This document shows positions 17,568-25,992 of a DNA stretch of 64,000 nucleotides, piece by piece. The DNA is from Arthrobacter sp. AFG20 (GTDB taxonomy: Bacteria; Actinomycetota; Actinomycetes; Actinomycetales; Micrococcaceae). Position 1 is the stretch's first letter; the number at the start of each line of letters is the position of its first letter. The DNA is taken from positions 1 to 64,000 of the forward strand of contig NZ_PJMC01000014.1 of NCBI RefSeq assembly GCF_002892795.1, given 5' to 3'. The position numbers were made by a program, and so were the translations under genes. The notes beneath the pieces are model-generated. The model was given only the letters and a program-made list of their open reading frames with translations. It did no database searches and was not told where the DNA came from.

Positions 17568-18767
17568 GTGCAGCTCGAACTGCCCGACGACCGGCAGCCG
17601 GTGATCATCGCCGCGCTGCGCACGCCCGTCTGCCGGGCGAACGGTGTGCTGAAGCACCTGCGTTCCCACGAGCTCCTGGCCCCGGTCCTCAGGGCCCTGC
17701 TCGCCGAAACGGCAGTGGATGCGGGTGAGGTGGCGGACGTCGTCATCGGCAACGCCGTGGGTGCGGGCGGCAACGTTGCGCGTCTCGCTGCCCTCGAAGC
17801 CGGCCTGCCCGTCACCGTCCCCGGCCTCACCGTCGACCGGCAGTGCGGCTCCGGCCTCGACGCCATCGTCCTCGCATCGCGGCTCGTCGCCGCAGGCGGC
17901 GGAACCTACCTTGCCGGCGGCGTCGAAAGCATCAGCACCGCGCCGCTGCGCGCACACCGGAACGACGACGGCGAACCCGCCTTCTTCAGCCGCGCCCAGT
18001 TTGCGCCGCACCGCCACGGCGACCCGGATATGGGGGTCGCGGCCGAGAACGTGGCCCAGGAGTACGGCATCAGCCGCGCGCGGCAGGACGAGTTTGCGCT
18101 GCGCAGCCACCGCAGGGCGGTGGCCGCACAAGCCGGCGGCATGTTTGCCCGGGAGACAGTCCCGCTGCCGGGTGCGTCAGGGACCGCGACGGAATCCGAA
18201 ATCGTCACGGCCGACGACGGTCCCCGCTCCAAACTCAGCGAGGCCCTGATGGCACGGTTCCCTGCGGCGTTCGTGGAATCCGGATCTGTCACCGCCGGAA
18301 ATTCCTGCTTCGACGCAGACGGGGCGGCCGCCGTCGTCATCACCTCGCTGGCCAAGGCCCGGGAACTGGGCGCTGCCGACGCCCTGGCCGTGCTGGGCAC
18401 GGAGACGGCCGGTGTGGAACCGAAGCTCCTGGGCATCGGTGCCGCGGCCGCCGCCTCACGCCTGCTGGCCGCGAAGTCCTTGGATGCCGCGGACGTGGAC
18501 CTCGTGGAGTTCAACGAGGCGTTTGCCGCGCAGACTCTCGCCTGCCTTGACCATCTCGGAATTGACTCCCTTCGGGCCAACGCCGACGGCGGGGCGCTGG
18601 CTTTGGGTCACGCCTACGGGGCGTCCGGGGCCGTGCTGGTCACTAGGCTGTTGGCGCAGGCCCGGCACACACCGGCTGCGCCCGGCCAGGAAAAGCTAGC
18701 CCTGGCCATGATCAGCATCGCCGGCGGCATGGGCACGGCGGCGCTGTTCCGCCATATCCGGCTGTAG
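17568..18767 (+). CDS. Thiolase (acetyl-CoA C-acyltransferase family)
   Basis: Thiolases condense or cleave acyl-CoA with acetyl-CoA. With the GTG start at 17568 the protein has 399 residues. The nucleophilic cysteine is C93 in DRQCGSGLDAI, followed by NEAFAAQ and GHAYGASG (the His-containing motif). The second catalytic cysteine, normally in a C-x-GGG motif near the C-terminus, is replaced by serine (ISIAGGMG). The frame is open from 17514, inside the ligase gene, but GTG 17568 with AGGGGC upstream is preferred. The pairing with an acyl-CoA synthetase recalls VraA/VraB of staphylococci. Confidence 0.85.
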   Translation: MQLELPDDRQPVIIAALRTPVCRANGVLKHLRSHELLAPVLRALLAETAVDAGEVADVVIGNAVGAGGNVARLAALEAGLPVTVPGLTVDRQCGSGLDAIVLASRLVAAGGGTYLAGGVESISTAPLRAHRNDDGEPAFFSRAQFAPHRHGDPDMGVAAENVAQEYGISRARQDEFALRSHRRAVAAQAGGMFARETVPLPGASGTATESEIVTADDGPRSKLSEALMARFPAAFVESGSVTAGNSCFDADGAAAVVITSLAKARELGAADALAVLGTETAGVEPKLLGIGAAAAASRLLAAKSLDAADVDLVEFNEAFAAQTLACLDHLGIDSLRANADGGALALGHAYGASGAVLVTRLLAQARHTPAAPGQEKLALAMISIAGGMGTAALFRHIRL

Positions 18768-19053
18768 ACCGGACGGACGCAGCCGAGTGCCAGCCGCGCC
18801 CGAAAAACCTGGCCGGCTTCCATGATTTCCTTGCGGCCCTGGAGCTGGGCAACTCCGGATGTAGTCGCCCTGCAGGGGCCGTCCCTCAAACCGATTCGTC
18901 AGACTACACACGAGTGCTAACCATGGCGCGTGGTCCGGACGTGACCCAAACAGCGCCATGTACTCCGCCGCCCGAGTGGCGTACGCGTTCTGAACCACAA
19001 GATCCGTCATCGTGCGAGCTTACCGACGCCGGTCACAGGCTGTCAGGCGGTCG
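18768..19053. other. Non-coding stretch with gene remnants
   Basis: No intact gene is seen between the thiolase and the small membrane protein. The minus strand from about 19010 down encodes a start that looks like a methyltransferase N-terminus and then loses similarity. The rest shows weak protein-like composition in two frames but no recognisable family. Confidence 0.5.
18946..19010 (-). pseudogene. Remnant of a SAM-dependent methyltransferase N-terminus
   Basis: The first about 20 codons on the minus strand read MTDLVVQNAYATRAAEYMAL, which matches the usual start of actinobacterial class I methyltransferases (a Y-A-x-R-A-A-E-Y motif). The SAM-binding motif that should follow is absent, so it appears to be a truncated relic. 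The call rests on a short stretch. Confidence 0.35.
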
Positions 19054-19242
19054 CTATCGCGGTTTGCGCGTGGCTCCTTGGCCTGTCGCCAAAAACGTCG
19101 CCACGCCCAGGATCAACGAGGTGGCGATGGCTGCCGGCAACGGGATGTTGCCGTTCACCCAGAGGGCGCCGAATAGCGATATGGCCATCACCAATAGCCC
19201 TGCGAATGCAGCAAATACCTTGGTCTTATTCCTTGTCCCCAT
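19054..19242 (-). CDS. Small membrane protein, two predicted helices
   Basis: This 62-residue protein has a basic N-terminus (MGTRNKTK) and two hydrophobic segments, about residues 9-28 and 32-54, separated by a short NGNIPLP turn, with a basic tail. No family is recognised. The ATG at 19242 is chosen because the upstream extension is low in hydrophobicity and looks non-coding. It lies 77 bases downstream of the PH-domain gene on the same strand. Confidence 0.6.
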   Translation of the reverse strand: MGTRNKTKVFAAFAGLLVMAISLFGALWVNGNIPLPAAIATSLILGVATFLATGQGATRKPR

Positions 19243-19319
19243 GCGAAATAGCCTACCGATGGATCCGCAAGGAGCGAACGCGTCCCGGCCGCGCGAACCA
19301 GCAGGCGGCGTGCGGGTAC

Positions 19320-19943
19320 CTAAAAGGACGCGGTAATGACCACCGCAAGAACTGCAAGAACCCCGACGGCGATCAAAGGTTTGTTCCACGTTGACGTGAC
19401 TCTATCCCGACCGGGGGTGATTCCGCCGGGGCGGGCGTCGTGCCAGGCGGCCACCACGGCGTCCCGTCCGGTTTTCGCCACGGGCTGGCTGATCCGCTCG
19501 TTGCTCGGAAGAATGCTGTAGGGACGGCTCTTCAAATCGCTCAGATGCTGGAACCCTGCTCCAAGCGCTGGAGGCGGCGTGGGTGCGCCCCAACTGACAT
19601 ACTTCTTGCCGGCCGCCAAGATAACCGTAGTGAAGCGAACCTCGATGTCCTCTATCGTCCGGAACGGTATCCGGTGATCGCGCAAGCCATTGATGACTTC
19701 GAACCCGCAGCCGTCAACGCGCAGGCATGGCCGCCACTGGGCAACGTAAACGAACCAGGACAGAAGGATCAGCCAGGGCGCTGCCTCTCCTGCGGCTCTG
19801 GTAGCTCCGCCCACAAGCAACCACGAGAGCGTGCCGGCGGCGAGTAGCCACACGGCCGCAGCGACGGCGCGGGCCGATGGAGCACGGTGTGTTGCGGCCT
19901 GGCCTTCCTCTGCCTTAGCAACGCTATTGCCGTAAAGCTTCAT
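19320..19943 (-). CDS. Membrane protein with a bacterial PH-like domain
   Basis: The 207-residue protein has two adjacent hydrophobic helices (about 34-75), a PH-like domain with the pattern CLRVDGCGFEVINGLRDHRIPF and IEDIEVRF, and a final hydrophobic helix at the C-terminus. This layout is common in actinobacterial membrane proteins of unknown function. The ATG at 19943 is preferred; the frame extends upstream into the divergent peptidase gene but is a shadow there. No function can be assigned. Confidence 0.7.
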   Translation of the reverse strand: MKLYGNSVAKAEEGQAATHRAPSARAVAAAVWLLAAGTLSWLLVGGATRAAGEAAPWLILLSWFVYVAQWRPCLRVDGCGFEVINGLRDHRIPFRTIEDIEVRFTTVILAAGKKYVSWGAPTPPPALGAGFQHLSDLKSRPYSILPSNERISQPVAKTGRDAVVAAWHDARPGGITPGRDRVTSTWNKPLIAVGVLAVLAVVITASF

Positions 19944-20018
19944 CGGTTCCCCCAAATCCCAAACTGACGCTTGCCCCGACCCTACCCTTGCCGGCGCCCG
20001 TCTCGTAGTGTTTGCTGC

Positions 20019-20963
20019 GTGACTGGGGCGAGTGTTGGTTGGGTGAAAGTCGATGGAGCGAAAATCTATTGGGAGACGTCGGGGAACCCCGCGGGGATTC
20101 CCGTGCTGTACCTCCACGGTGGCCCCGGCGCTGCTCCCGGCCAGGGGTACCGGACCCGCCACGACGCTTCAAGATTCTGGACCGTCGGGTTGCATCAGCG
20201 CGGCTGCGGCAGAAGCTCGCCGTCCGTTCAGGACGACCTGAGCTCCCTGGGCGCAAACACCACCCAAACCTTGATCGAGGACATCGAAGCCGTGCGCAAG
20301 CATCTTGGTATCGGGAAGTGGATTGTTACAGGGGTGTCGTGGGGTAGCACGCTCGCTCTGGCATATGCCCTTGAGCACCGGGACCGTGTGCACGGGCTCG
20401 CGCTGATGGCCGTGACCACGAGCAGCCGTGACGAGGTTCAGTGGATCACCGAGGGCGTTGGCAGGATCTTCCCGGAAGCATGGGAGGAGTTCTCGCGCGC
20501 GGCCAGGTGCCTGCCCGGCGAGTGGGTGGTGGATGCGTATGCCCGCCGCCTCGCCGGCGTGGATCGGGACGACGCCGAGACGGCGGCCCGCGCATGGGAC
20601 CGTTGGAAATCCGTGCACATCTCGCTGGATCCGCTGTGGCAGCCCGGGGCGATGTTCGGCGATGACCGCGAGCGCATGACCTTCGCCATTCTCGTCACCC
20701 ACTACTGGTCCCATAACGGCTTCCTTACGGGTGGACAGGCCATCATGGAAAGGGTCCAGCAACTTAACGGAATTCCCGGCCACCTCATTCACGGCCGGAG
20801 AGACGTTAGCGGCCCCGCCATCACGCCCTGGATGCTTCATCAGCGCTGGGAGAACAGCCGTCTCACCGTCATCGAGAACGAAGGGCATGGAGGTCCTGAA
20901 TCGGTGGCCGCGCTTGTCGAGGCCGTCGAAGAAATTGCGGCCGGTCTGCCCCGGACGGACTGA
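20019..20963 (+). CDS. pip: Proline iminopeptidase (alpha/beta hydrolase)
   Basis: This would release N-terminal proline from peptides. With the GTG start at 20019 the protein has 314 residues, the family norm. The oxyanion motif HGGPGAAPG, the nucleophile elbow GVSWGST, the acid in GRRDVSGP, and the catalytic histidine in NEGHGGPE are all present in order. The WITEGVGRIFPEAWEEF cap region also fits. The start lacks a clear ribosome-binding site; GTG at 20043 is an alternative. The gene is divergent from the PH-domain gene. Confidence 0.88.
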   Translation: MTGASVGWVKVDGAKIYWETSGNPAGIPVLYLHGGPGAAPGQGYRTRHDASRFWTVGLHQRGCGRSSPSVQDDLSSLGANTTQTLIEDIEAVRKHLGIGKWIVTGVSWGSTLALAYALEHRDRVHGLALMAVTTSSRDEVQWITEGVGRIFPEAWEEFSRAARCLPGEWVVDAYARRLAGVDRDDAETAARAWDRWKSVHISLDPLWQPGAMFGDDRERMTFAILVTHYWSHNGFLTGGQAIMERVQQLNGIPGHLIHGRRDVSGPAITPWMLHQRWENSRLTVIENEGHGGPESVAALVEAVEEIAAGLPRTD

Positions 20964-21049
20964 AGGTACATCACAGGAACGGACATTGTGATCTAGGCTT
21001 ACTCCACATCTCGCGTCTGCCCGTCGCGAGCGAAAGAGAGGCAGAGCCT

Positions 21050-21355
21050 ATGCAGCCCGACCTTGGCCAGCGTGCCGCGAACGAGCACGCCGACGTCGCG
21101 CGGTCCCTTCTCTCCGCCGCAGAGCAAGCACTCTCAGGCGCCGATGTCGACGCCGAACTGCAGACCAGGCTGGCCCAGGCCCATGCCACCCTTGCCCTGG
21201 CGCTCGAAACGCGCGCCGCGGCATATGACACCCGGACTGCCGCGTACGTTGCATATCTGGCGACGCTGAAATCGGATGCCCGTTCGGACAACAAGCAGCA
21301 CGCCGCCGTCGTCGCGCAGCTTGTCCGCGACCGCCTCGGCTTCGAATCGGAGTAG
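21050..21355 (+). CDS. Hypothetical alpha-helical protein
   Basis: The 101-residue protein is rich in Ala, Leu, Gln and Glu and is predicted to be nearly all helix, possibly a coiled coil over residues 10-80. An AGAGAGGCAG ribosome-binding site lies before the ATG. No family is recognised, and there is no signal peptide or membrane segment. Confidence 0.6.
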   Translation: MQPDLGQRAANEHADVARSLLSAAEQALSGADVDAELQTRLAQAHATLALALETRAAAYDTRTAAYVAYLATLKSDARSDNKQHAAVVAQLVRDRLGFESE

Positions 21356-21380
21356 CCGGCCGGCTGCGTGCAGCGGGCTG

Positions 21381-21575
21381 TCAGCTCCACCGCTCCCAGT
21401 AGTCATCTGCGGCCTGCAGGAACCGGCGCCGTCGGATTTGTTCGCCAAGCAGCGGGTAGCTGTCGGCCCTGCCCAGCGGGCCTGAAGCATCGGACACGGG
21501 CGTGTAGCTGATTGCAGCCAGCACGGGGCGCAAGAAAGTAGAGGGCGGCTGCCGGCCAGCAACGCTCAGGGGCAC
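21381..21575 (-). CDS. Possible small ORF of unknown function
   Basis: From a GTG at 21575 this frame encodes 64 residues ending in LQAADDYWERWS, which looks protein-like (a charged, aromatic C-terminus). There is no clear ribosome-binding site. The frame continues upstream out of phase inside the SDR gene, so it could also be the C-terminal relic of a lost gene. Confidence 0.3.
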   Translation of the reverse strand: MPLSVAGRQPPSTFLRPVLAAISYTPVSDASGPLGRADSYPLLGEQIRRRRFLQAADDYWERWS

Positions 21576-21594
21576 GGCGTGGCGGTGGCGGTTC

Positions 21595-22425
21595 TTATTC
21601 GTCGATGCCTGTGCTGAGGCTGAGCTCGCGCCACTGGTCCAGTTCTGCGCGCTGCACATCGGCGACGGCGGCAAACGCACCATAGGCGTCCTGGCCGAGG
21701 ACCAGCAGCGACGGCGGGTTAGCGCTTTCGACGACGGCGATGATCGCCTCCGCTGCCTTGCCGGGGTCTCCGGGCTGGGTGCCGTGGACAGTGTCGTTCT
21801 CCTTGCGGCGTTTGCCGGCCGTCTCCGCATAGTCCGGAATAGCCGTCGCCGATTGCGTCAGTGAGCGGCCGGCGAAGTCGGTGCGGAACGCACCGGGTTC
21901 GATGGCCGTGACACTGATCCCGAGCGGCTGTAGTTCCTTGTGCAGCGAGCCCGACAGGCCCTCCAGGGCCGCCTTGGTGGCGGAGTAGTAGCCGGAACCG
22001 GCCGGCGAGATGCGCGCGCCGATGGAGGAGATGTTCAGGATCGCCCCCGCTCGCTTGGCGCGCATGTCCGGCAGGACTGCTTTGATCATGTCGACGGCGC
22101 CGAAAAGGTTCGTATCGAACAGCTGGCGGATGTCGGCGTCGTCCGCTTCTTCAACGGCGGCACGGTAGCCGTAGCCGGCGTTATTAACGAGCACGTCGAT
22201 GCCGCCGAACCGGGCCTGTGCCTGCTGCACCGCCGAGCTGATCTGTTCCTTGTCGGTGACGTCGAGGGGGAGGGCCAGCGCGGTGCCAGGGAAATCGGCC
22301 GCGATGTCCTTCACTGCGTTGACATTCCGTGCGGTGACGACGGCGTTGTGGCCGTGGGCGAGCACGGCCTGGGCGAGGGCCCTGCCGAGTCCGGTCGAGC
22401 AGCCTGTGATGAGCCATGTGGTCAT
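21595..22425 (-). CDS. Short-chain dehydrogenase/reductase
   Basis: A classical NAD(P)-dependent SDR of 276 residues. It has the cofactor motif TGCSTGLGRAL, the NNAG motif, and the active-site S...YSATK. The sequence after YSATK (EPGAFRTDFAGRSL) resembles SDRs annotated as retinol/steroid-like oxidoreductases, so the substrate is unknown. ATG 22425 has a GGAAG ribosome-binding site; an in-frame ATG at 22464 would add 13 residues. Confidence 0.88.
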   Translation of the reverse strand: MTTWLITGCSTGLGRALAQAVLAHGHNAVVTARNVNAVKDIAADFPGTALALPLDVTDKEQISSAVQQAQARFGGIDVLVNNAGYGYRAAVEEADDADIRQLFDTNLFGAVDMIKAVLPDMRAKRAGAILNISSIGARISPAGSGYYSATKAALEGLSGSLHKELQPLGISVTAIEPGAFRTDFAGRSLTQSATAIPDYAETAGKRRKENDTVHGTQPGDPGKAAEAIIAVVESANPPSLLVLGQDAYGAFAAVADVQRAELDQWRELSLSTGIDE

Positions 22426-22526
22426 TGGACTTGCTTCCGTTGGTTGTTGGGGCTGTTCCGCCATGCCAAGGGCGCCGCCGTGTCCAACTGCCCGCCGCGG
22501 CGGGATGACTAAGGCGGGCCGGACCG

Positions 22527-23780
22527 TCAGGACGCGCCGAGCGCGGTGAGGACGATGAGCACGCAGTTCAGGCCAACGATGAGCGTGGCGCTGGTCCAGC
22601 CCGCTATTTTCAGTGGGGTCGAATCGGTGTGGATGCCCATGACCTCACGCTTGCCGGTGAGCCGGATCAGCGGAATCAGGGCGAACGGGATGCCAAAGCT
22701 GAGGAGCACCTGGCTCAGGACCAGGGCCAGCGTCGGTTCGATGCCGGCGCCAAGAATTGCCAACGCCGGAATCAGCGTGATCACGCGCCGGGTGAGCAGA
22801 GGAATGCGGACCTTCAGCAGGCCTCCCATGATGGTGGCGCCGGCGTAGCAGCCCACGGAGGTGGACGCCAGGCCCGAGGCTAGCAGGCCGATGGCGAATA
22901 CGACGCCGATCGCCGGACCCAGTGCCGACGTCACCGCGGCGTGCGCGCCGGCGATGGTGTCGGTCCCTTCCACGCCGCGCAGGCTGGAGGCTGCCAGCAG
23001 CAGCATGGCGATATTGACCACGCCGGCCAACAACAGGGCGCCCGCCACGTCGAACCGGGTGGCCCGGATGAGGCGGGTCCGCACGGCGGGGTTCTCGGAG
23101 AAGCCGTGCCGGTCCCGGGCAAGGGCGGAATGCAGGTAAATGGCGTGCGGCATCACCGTGGCGCCGAGCATGCTCGCGGCGAGCAGGATGGTGTCTGTTC
23201 CTTCGAAGCGCGGCACCAGGCCGGTCAGTGCGTTGCCGGCGTCCGGCGGATTGACGAACAGCCCGGACACAAACCCGACCGCGATCACGCCCAGCAGGAT
23301 CAGAATGGCCACTTCAAAGGACCTCTGGCTCCGGTTCGACTGCAGCGACAGCAGCAGCATCGACGCGAGTCCGATGATGATCCCGCCGGCCAGCAGCGGA
23401 AGCCCGAACAGCAGGTTCAGTGCGACGGCCCCGCCGATCACCTCAGCCATGTCGGTGGCTCCGGCCACGATCTCCGCCTGCGCCCAGTACGCCCGCCGGC
23501 GGCGGGTCCCCAGGCGCTTGCCCAGAATCTCGGGAAGGCTCATGCCGGTGGCCAGGCCCAGCTTGGCGGACTGGTACTGCACCAGCACAGCCATGGCATT
23601 GGCCGCCACCAGCACCCAGACCAGCAGGTAGCCGTAGTTCGCCCCGGCGGTCAGGTTCGCTGCCACGTTGCCCGGGTCGACATACGCGATGGCCGCCACG
23701 AACGCCGGACCCAGCAACAGCAGGCGCGACCACACCCGACCCGGTGCGGTGCGCTCTGAAAGGGTCGAAACAGCCATCAT
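22527..23780 (-). CDS. mntH: NRAMP-family manganese/divalent metal transporter
   Basis: This proton-coupled symporter would import Mn2+ (and possibly Fe2+). The 417 residues contain about eleven membrane helices. The metal-binding signature DPGN begins at D35 in the first helix, and the MPHAIYLHS motif marks the sixth helix. The start is one of two adjacent ATG codons at 23780/23777, preceded by GAGGA. Three TACCGA-type half-sites upstream suggest metal-dependent repression. No regulator gene is adjacent. Confidence 0.93.
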   Translation of the reverse strand: MMAVSTLSERTAPGRVWSRLLLLGPAFVAAIAYVDPGNVAANLTAGANYGYLLVWVLVAANAMAVLVQYQSAKLGLATGMSLPEILGKRLGTRRRRAYWAQAEIVAGATDMAEVIGGAVALNLLFGLPLLAGGIIIGLASMLLLSLQSNRSQRSFEVAILILLGVIAVGFVSGLFVNPPDAGNALTGLVPRFEGTDTILLAASMLGATVMPHAIYLHSALARDRHGFSENPAVRTRLIRATRFDVAGALLLAGVVNIAMLLLAASSLRGVEGTDTIAGAHAAVTSALGPAIGVVFAIGLLASGLASTSVGCYAGATIMGGLLKVRIPLLTRRVITLIPALAILGAGIEPTLALVLSQVLLSFGIPFALIPLIRLTGKREVMGIHTDSTPLKIAGWTSATLIVGLNCVLIVLTALGAS

Positions 23781-23799
23781 CCATCCTCGTCATTGGGGG

Positions 23800-23841
23800 G
23801 TACCGATAAGACGAGGATACCGAAATTTAGGTATACCGAAA
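23800..23841. promoter_or_regulatory. Candidate metal-repressor operator cluster upstream of mntH
   Basis: A near-perfect 16-base palindrome, TTTAGGTATACCGAAA, occupies 23826-23841. The half-site TACCGA also occurs at 23818 and 23801, giving spacings of 16 and 17 bases. The cluster lies 20-61 bases before mntH, where a DtxR/MntR-like repressor would be expected to bind. Assignment to MntR is inference from context. Confidence 0.5.
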
Positions 23842-23906
23842 AGTAGCCATTAGGGCTACCGTGCTGGCCCTGTTGTGAGCAGCTGATTCCGGGCCATAAT
23901 GACGGT

Positions 23907-24386
23907 GTGGCTTCCTACCTGGGGTATCGGGGATTCGCGGCCGTTGCTTGGTCCGGCGCAATGGTGGTGATTGCCGCTGCGGGGTGTGGCTCCTCCTCGG
24001 CTGGGGAACCGCCCTGCTTTCCGCCGCCATATTCGGTGCGGCCGTCAGAAGCCAGGCCGGGGGAGCCCGTGACTGTTGCAGCACAGGACACCGATTGCAA
24101 CCCCCGCTATGGTGCGAACGCCCGGATTCAGATCAGCGTTACCGATTCCTCAGAGGCGAAAGTCGTCAACACTACTTCCGCAATGAACGACGGTGGCGGC
24201 TTTTCTTACACTTTCGTCGTCCCCGCACGGACTGCGCCGGGCAAGGCGACGGTCACGGCAGTGCCGTACAACGTTGACTGGTGCGACGACACCGGTAGAA
24301 ACAACCGGGTGGCGGGGGCTGCCGTCGTTCAGTTGCAGCGGGCATCGTGTGTATTGCCGGTGAAGCCCCTGACCATCGGCCGGTAG
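23907..24386 (+). CDS. Predicted secreted lipoprotein of unknown function
   Basis: The 159-residue protein begins with a signal peptide ending in a lipobox (VIAAAGC, lipidated Cys near residue 27). The mature part resembles a small beta-sandwich, with PSEARPGEPVTVAAQ and a YTFVVPARTAPGKATVTAVP segment reminiscent of secreted Ig-like domains. It has four further cysteines that could form disulfides. The start is GTG at 23907, divergent from mntH. Confidence 0.65.
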   Translation: MASYLGYRGFAAVAWSGAMVVIAAAGCGSSSAGEPPCFPPPYSVRPSEARPGEPVTVAAQDTDCNPRYGANARIQISVTDSSEAKVVNTTSAMNDGGGFSYTFVVPARTAPGKATVTAVPYNVDWCDDTGRNNRVAGAAVVQLQRASCVLPVKPLTIGR

Positions 24387-24432
24387 CGGTCCATCGCCGC
24401 TTGCGCTGCCTGATCATGAGTAAATTATGGAT

Positions 24433-24672
24433 TCACGCGCGCTTGCCGGCCGATACCTCTGAGGCTTTGCACTTGGCCCTGATGAAGGACTGCTCCGCCT
24501 CCGAAAGCTGCAGTTCGCCGTGCTGGTCCTGGGCGACATGGCCGCCTGAGACCTGCTGAACAACGTTCGCCACGGTCCGCGGAAGAACAACGCAACCGGG
24601 GTTTTCAACGAGCCACTTCTTTGTGGTCTCATCAAGCTCATTCCACCATCGAACAATCGGCCTTTGGCCCAT
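24433..24672 (-). CDS. Small hypothetical protein
   Basis: This 79-residue soluble protein begins MGQRPIVRWWNELDETTKKW and ends in a lysine-rich tail. It has a good GAGGAG ribosome-binding site before the ATG. It contains two cysteines and no membrane segment. The family is not recognised; the codon usage and composition are protein-like, so it is probably real. Confidence 0.6.
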   Translation of the reverse strand: MGQRPIVRWWNELDETTKKWLVENPGCVVLPRTVANVVQQVSGGHVAQDQHGELQLSEAEQSFIRAKCKASEVSAGKRA

Positions 24673-25365
24673 GAAGTGCTCCTCGGATTTGAGACCTTAC
24701 ATTAATCGACGCGGCCGCCGGGTTTACGCCTCACGGCGCCGCATGACGTGCAGAAATAGCCAAAACACACATCGATTAGGTACTCATGCCCACCTGCCCC
24801 CATCGTGGCGCCGGCCCGTCAACACCACGCTGTCTTTGACGTGCCGAAAAGAATTCACGAATTTCTAAATTGGTGATCAGTAACGAGTGTGGCCCCGATG
24901 CAGAAAGGGGTCAAGAGGCACCCGTCATCTCGCGCAACCCGGCCGGGTCGGGCCGACTTGGTGCAAACCCTGTACGGGCGAAGTGACAGTGGAGTACTTT
25001 TTACATGCCCGGATGGCACCGAAGCGTCCGCCAGTGAAGACGCTGCTGCCAGCCGGTGCAAGGAGCGCCCGATGACACGTAGGACAACTGGCCCCTGGGT
25101 GAATTGGGCCAGGCGGACATCGCCGCCGCGGGCGGGAAGGTGCCGCCCTGGAGGCTCCTAATGAGAACACGGCCGACGGCGCCGCCCTCCGCGCGCTGTT
25201 CGTCCGCTTGGCATGTCCGCAGCGTCGAGTGCGGACCGGCACAGGCACGGGCATCCTGGCCGAGGGGCAGCGCGTCGTTGTGGACGGTGGCGCGGGGACG
25301 GTCTTGCCGGCTGGCGCGGACGAATAAGCGCCGGTAGTGGGTGCCGGCGCTGCCATACTTTCGCT
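24673..25365. other. Non-coding stretch with one decayed gene end
   Basis: No intact gene is supported in these 693 bases. The first 200 are relatively A/T rich. The last part carries a plus-strand tail resembling the end of a PEP-utilising swivelling domain, listed separately. Confidence 0.5.
25240..25327 (+). pseudogene. C-terminal remnant of a PEP-utilising (phosphohistidine swivel) domain
   Basis: One plus-strand frame ends in GQRVVVDGGAGTVLPAG followed by a stop. This is the typical C-terminus of PEP-synthase and rifampicin-phosphotransferase-like swivelling domains. The upstream sequence in the same frame lacks the conserved GG..SH motif, so the gene appears largely deleted. The call rests on a short stretch. 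Confidence 0.35.
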
Positions 25366-25920
25366 ATGAAGGTGACGGGGTGGCTTTCGCCGGACGAATT
25401 CTGGGATGAGTATGAGCGCATGGAGGAACTCGTTCGGGAGTCCTTCGGCGAATTGCCTTGCTACGGACTCGACAAGTGGTCGGGGCCAGTCGCAGGTGAG
25501 TGGGATTTCGGCAGCCGCCCACCCGCGGCGGTAAGCGTTGTGTTTGGTTCCGGCGAAGCGGGCCCCATGGTCCAGGTCACCACCACCAGTCAGGATCCGC
25601 GGCTGACCATTGCCCACCGACGGCTGTTTGCCGACGGCCCTCCTGCCAGCGGCGACGACTTGTCACGGAGGCTGCGCATGCTTACTTCGGAGCGGGGCGA
25701 GGAAGTGTCTATACCGGTCGACGGCGCGGAGGAACTGTTCGACGTATGGCCTGGCGCCGGCCGTTGGTGGGCCGCGGGCCGGCATGATGGCGAGGACCTG
25801 GTTCTGGAAGGGACGACGGGACTGGACGTAAGGGCACTGTCCCTGCGCCGCGTTTCCGACATTGAGCCCTATTTGCAAGGCCGCCGTGCGCAGCTCCGCG
25901 CTGTCCGCGGTGAGCTTTAG
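25366..25920 (+). CDS. Hypothetical protein
   Basis: A 184-residue soluble protein starting at the ATG (MKVTGWLSPDEFWDEYERM). It is acidic at the N-terminus and has a repeated GxG-type middle and the segment ELFDVWPGAGRWWAAGRHDG. No family is recognised. It is 72 bases upstream of dinB, but no functional link is known. Confidence 0.6.
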   Translation: MKVTGWLSPDEFWDEYERMEELVRESFGELPCYGLDKWSGPVAGEWDFGSRPPAAVSVVFGSGEAGPMVQVTTTSQDPRLTIAHRRLFADGPPASGDDLSRRLRMLTSERGEEVSIPVDGAEELFDVWPGAGRWWAAGRHDGEDLVLEGTTGLDVRALSLRRVSDIEPYLQGRRAQLRAVRGEL

Positions 25921-25992
25921 CTGCCCGGTTCCTTGGGCGCTGCGGCCTGCAGCGGTGGTGCTTGCCAGGTGTGTTTGGTGCACACTGGTGGC

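Noticed and set aside
24925..25617. 230-residue minus-strand frame in the gap before the 25366 gene
   Set aside because: It overlaps the 25366 gene in antisense and is Arg/Pro/Ala-rich without protein-like pattern.
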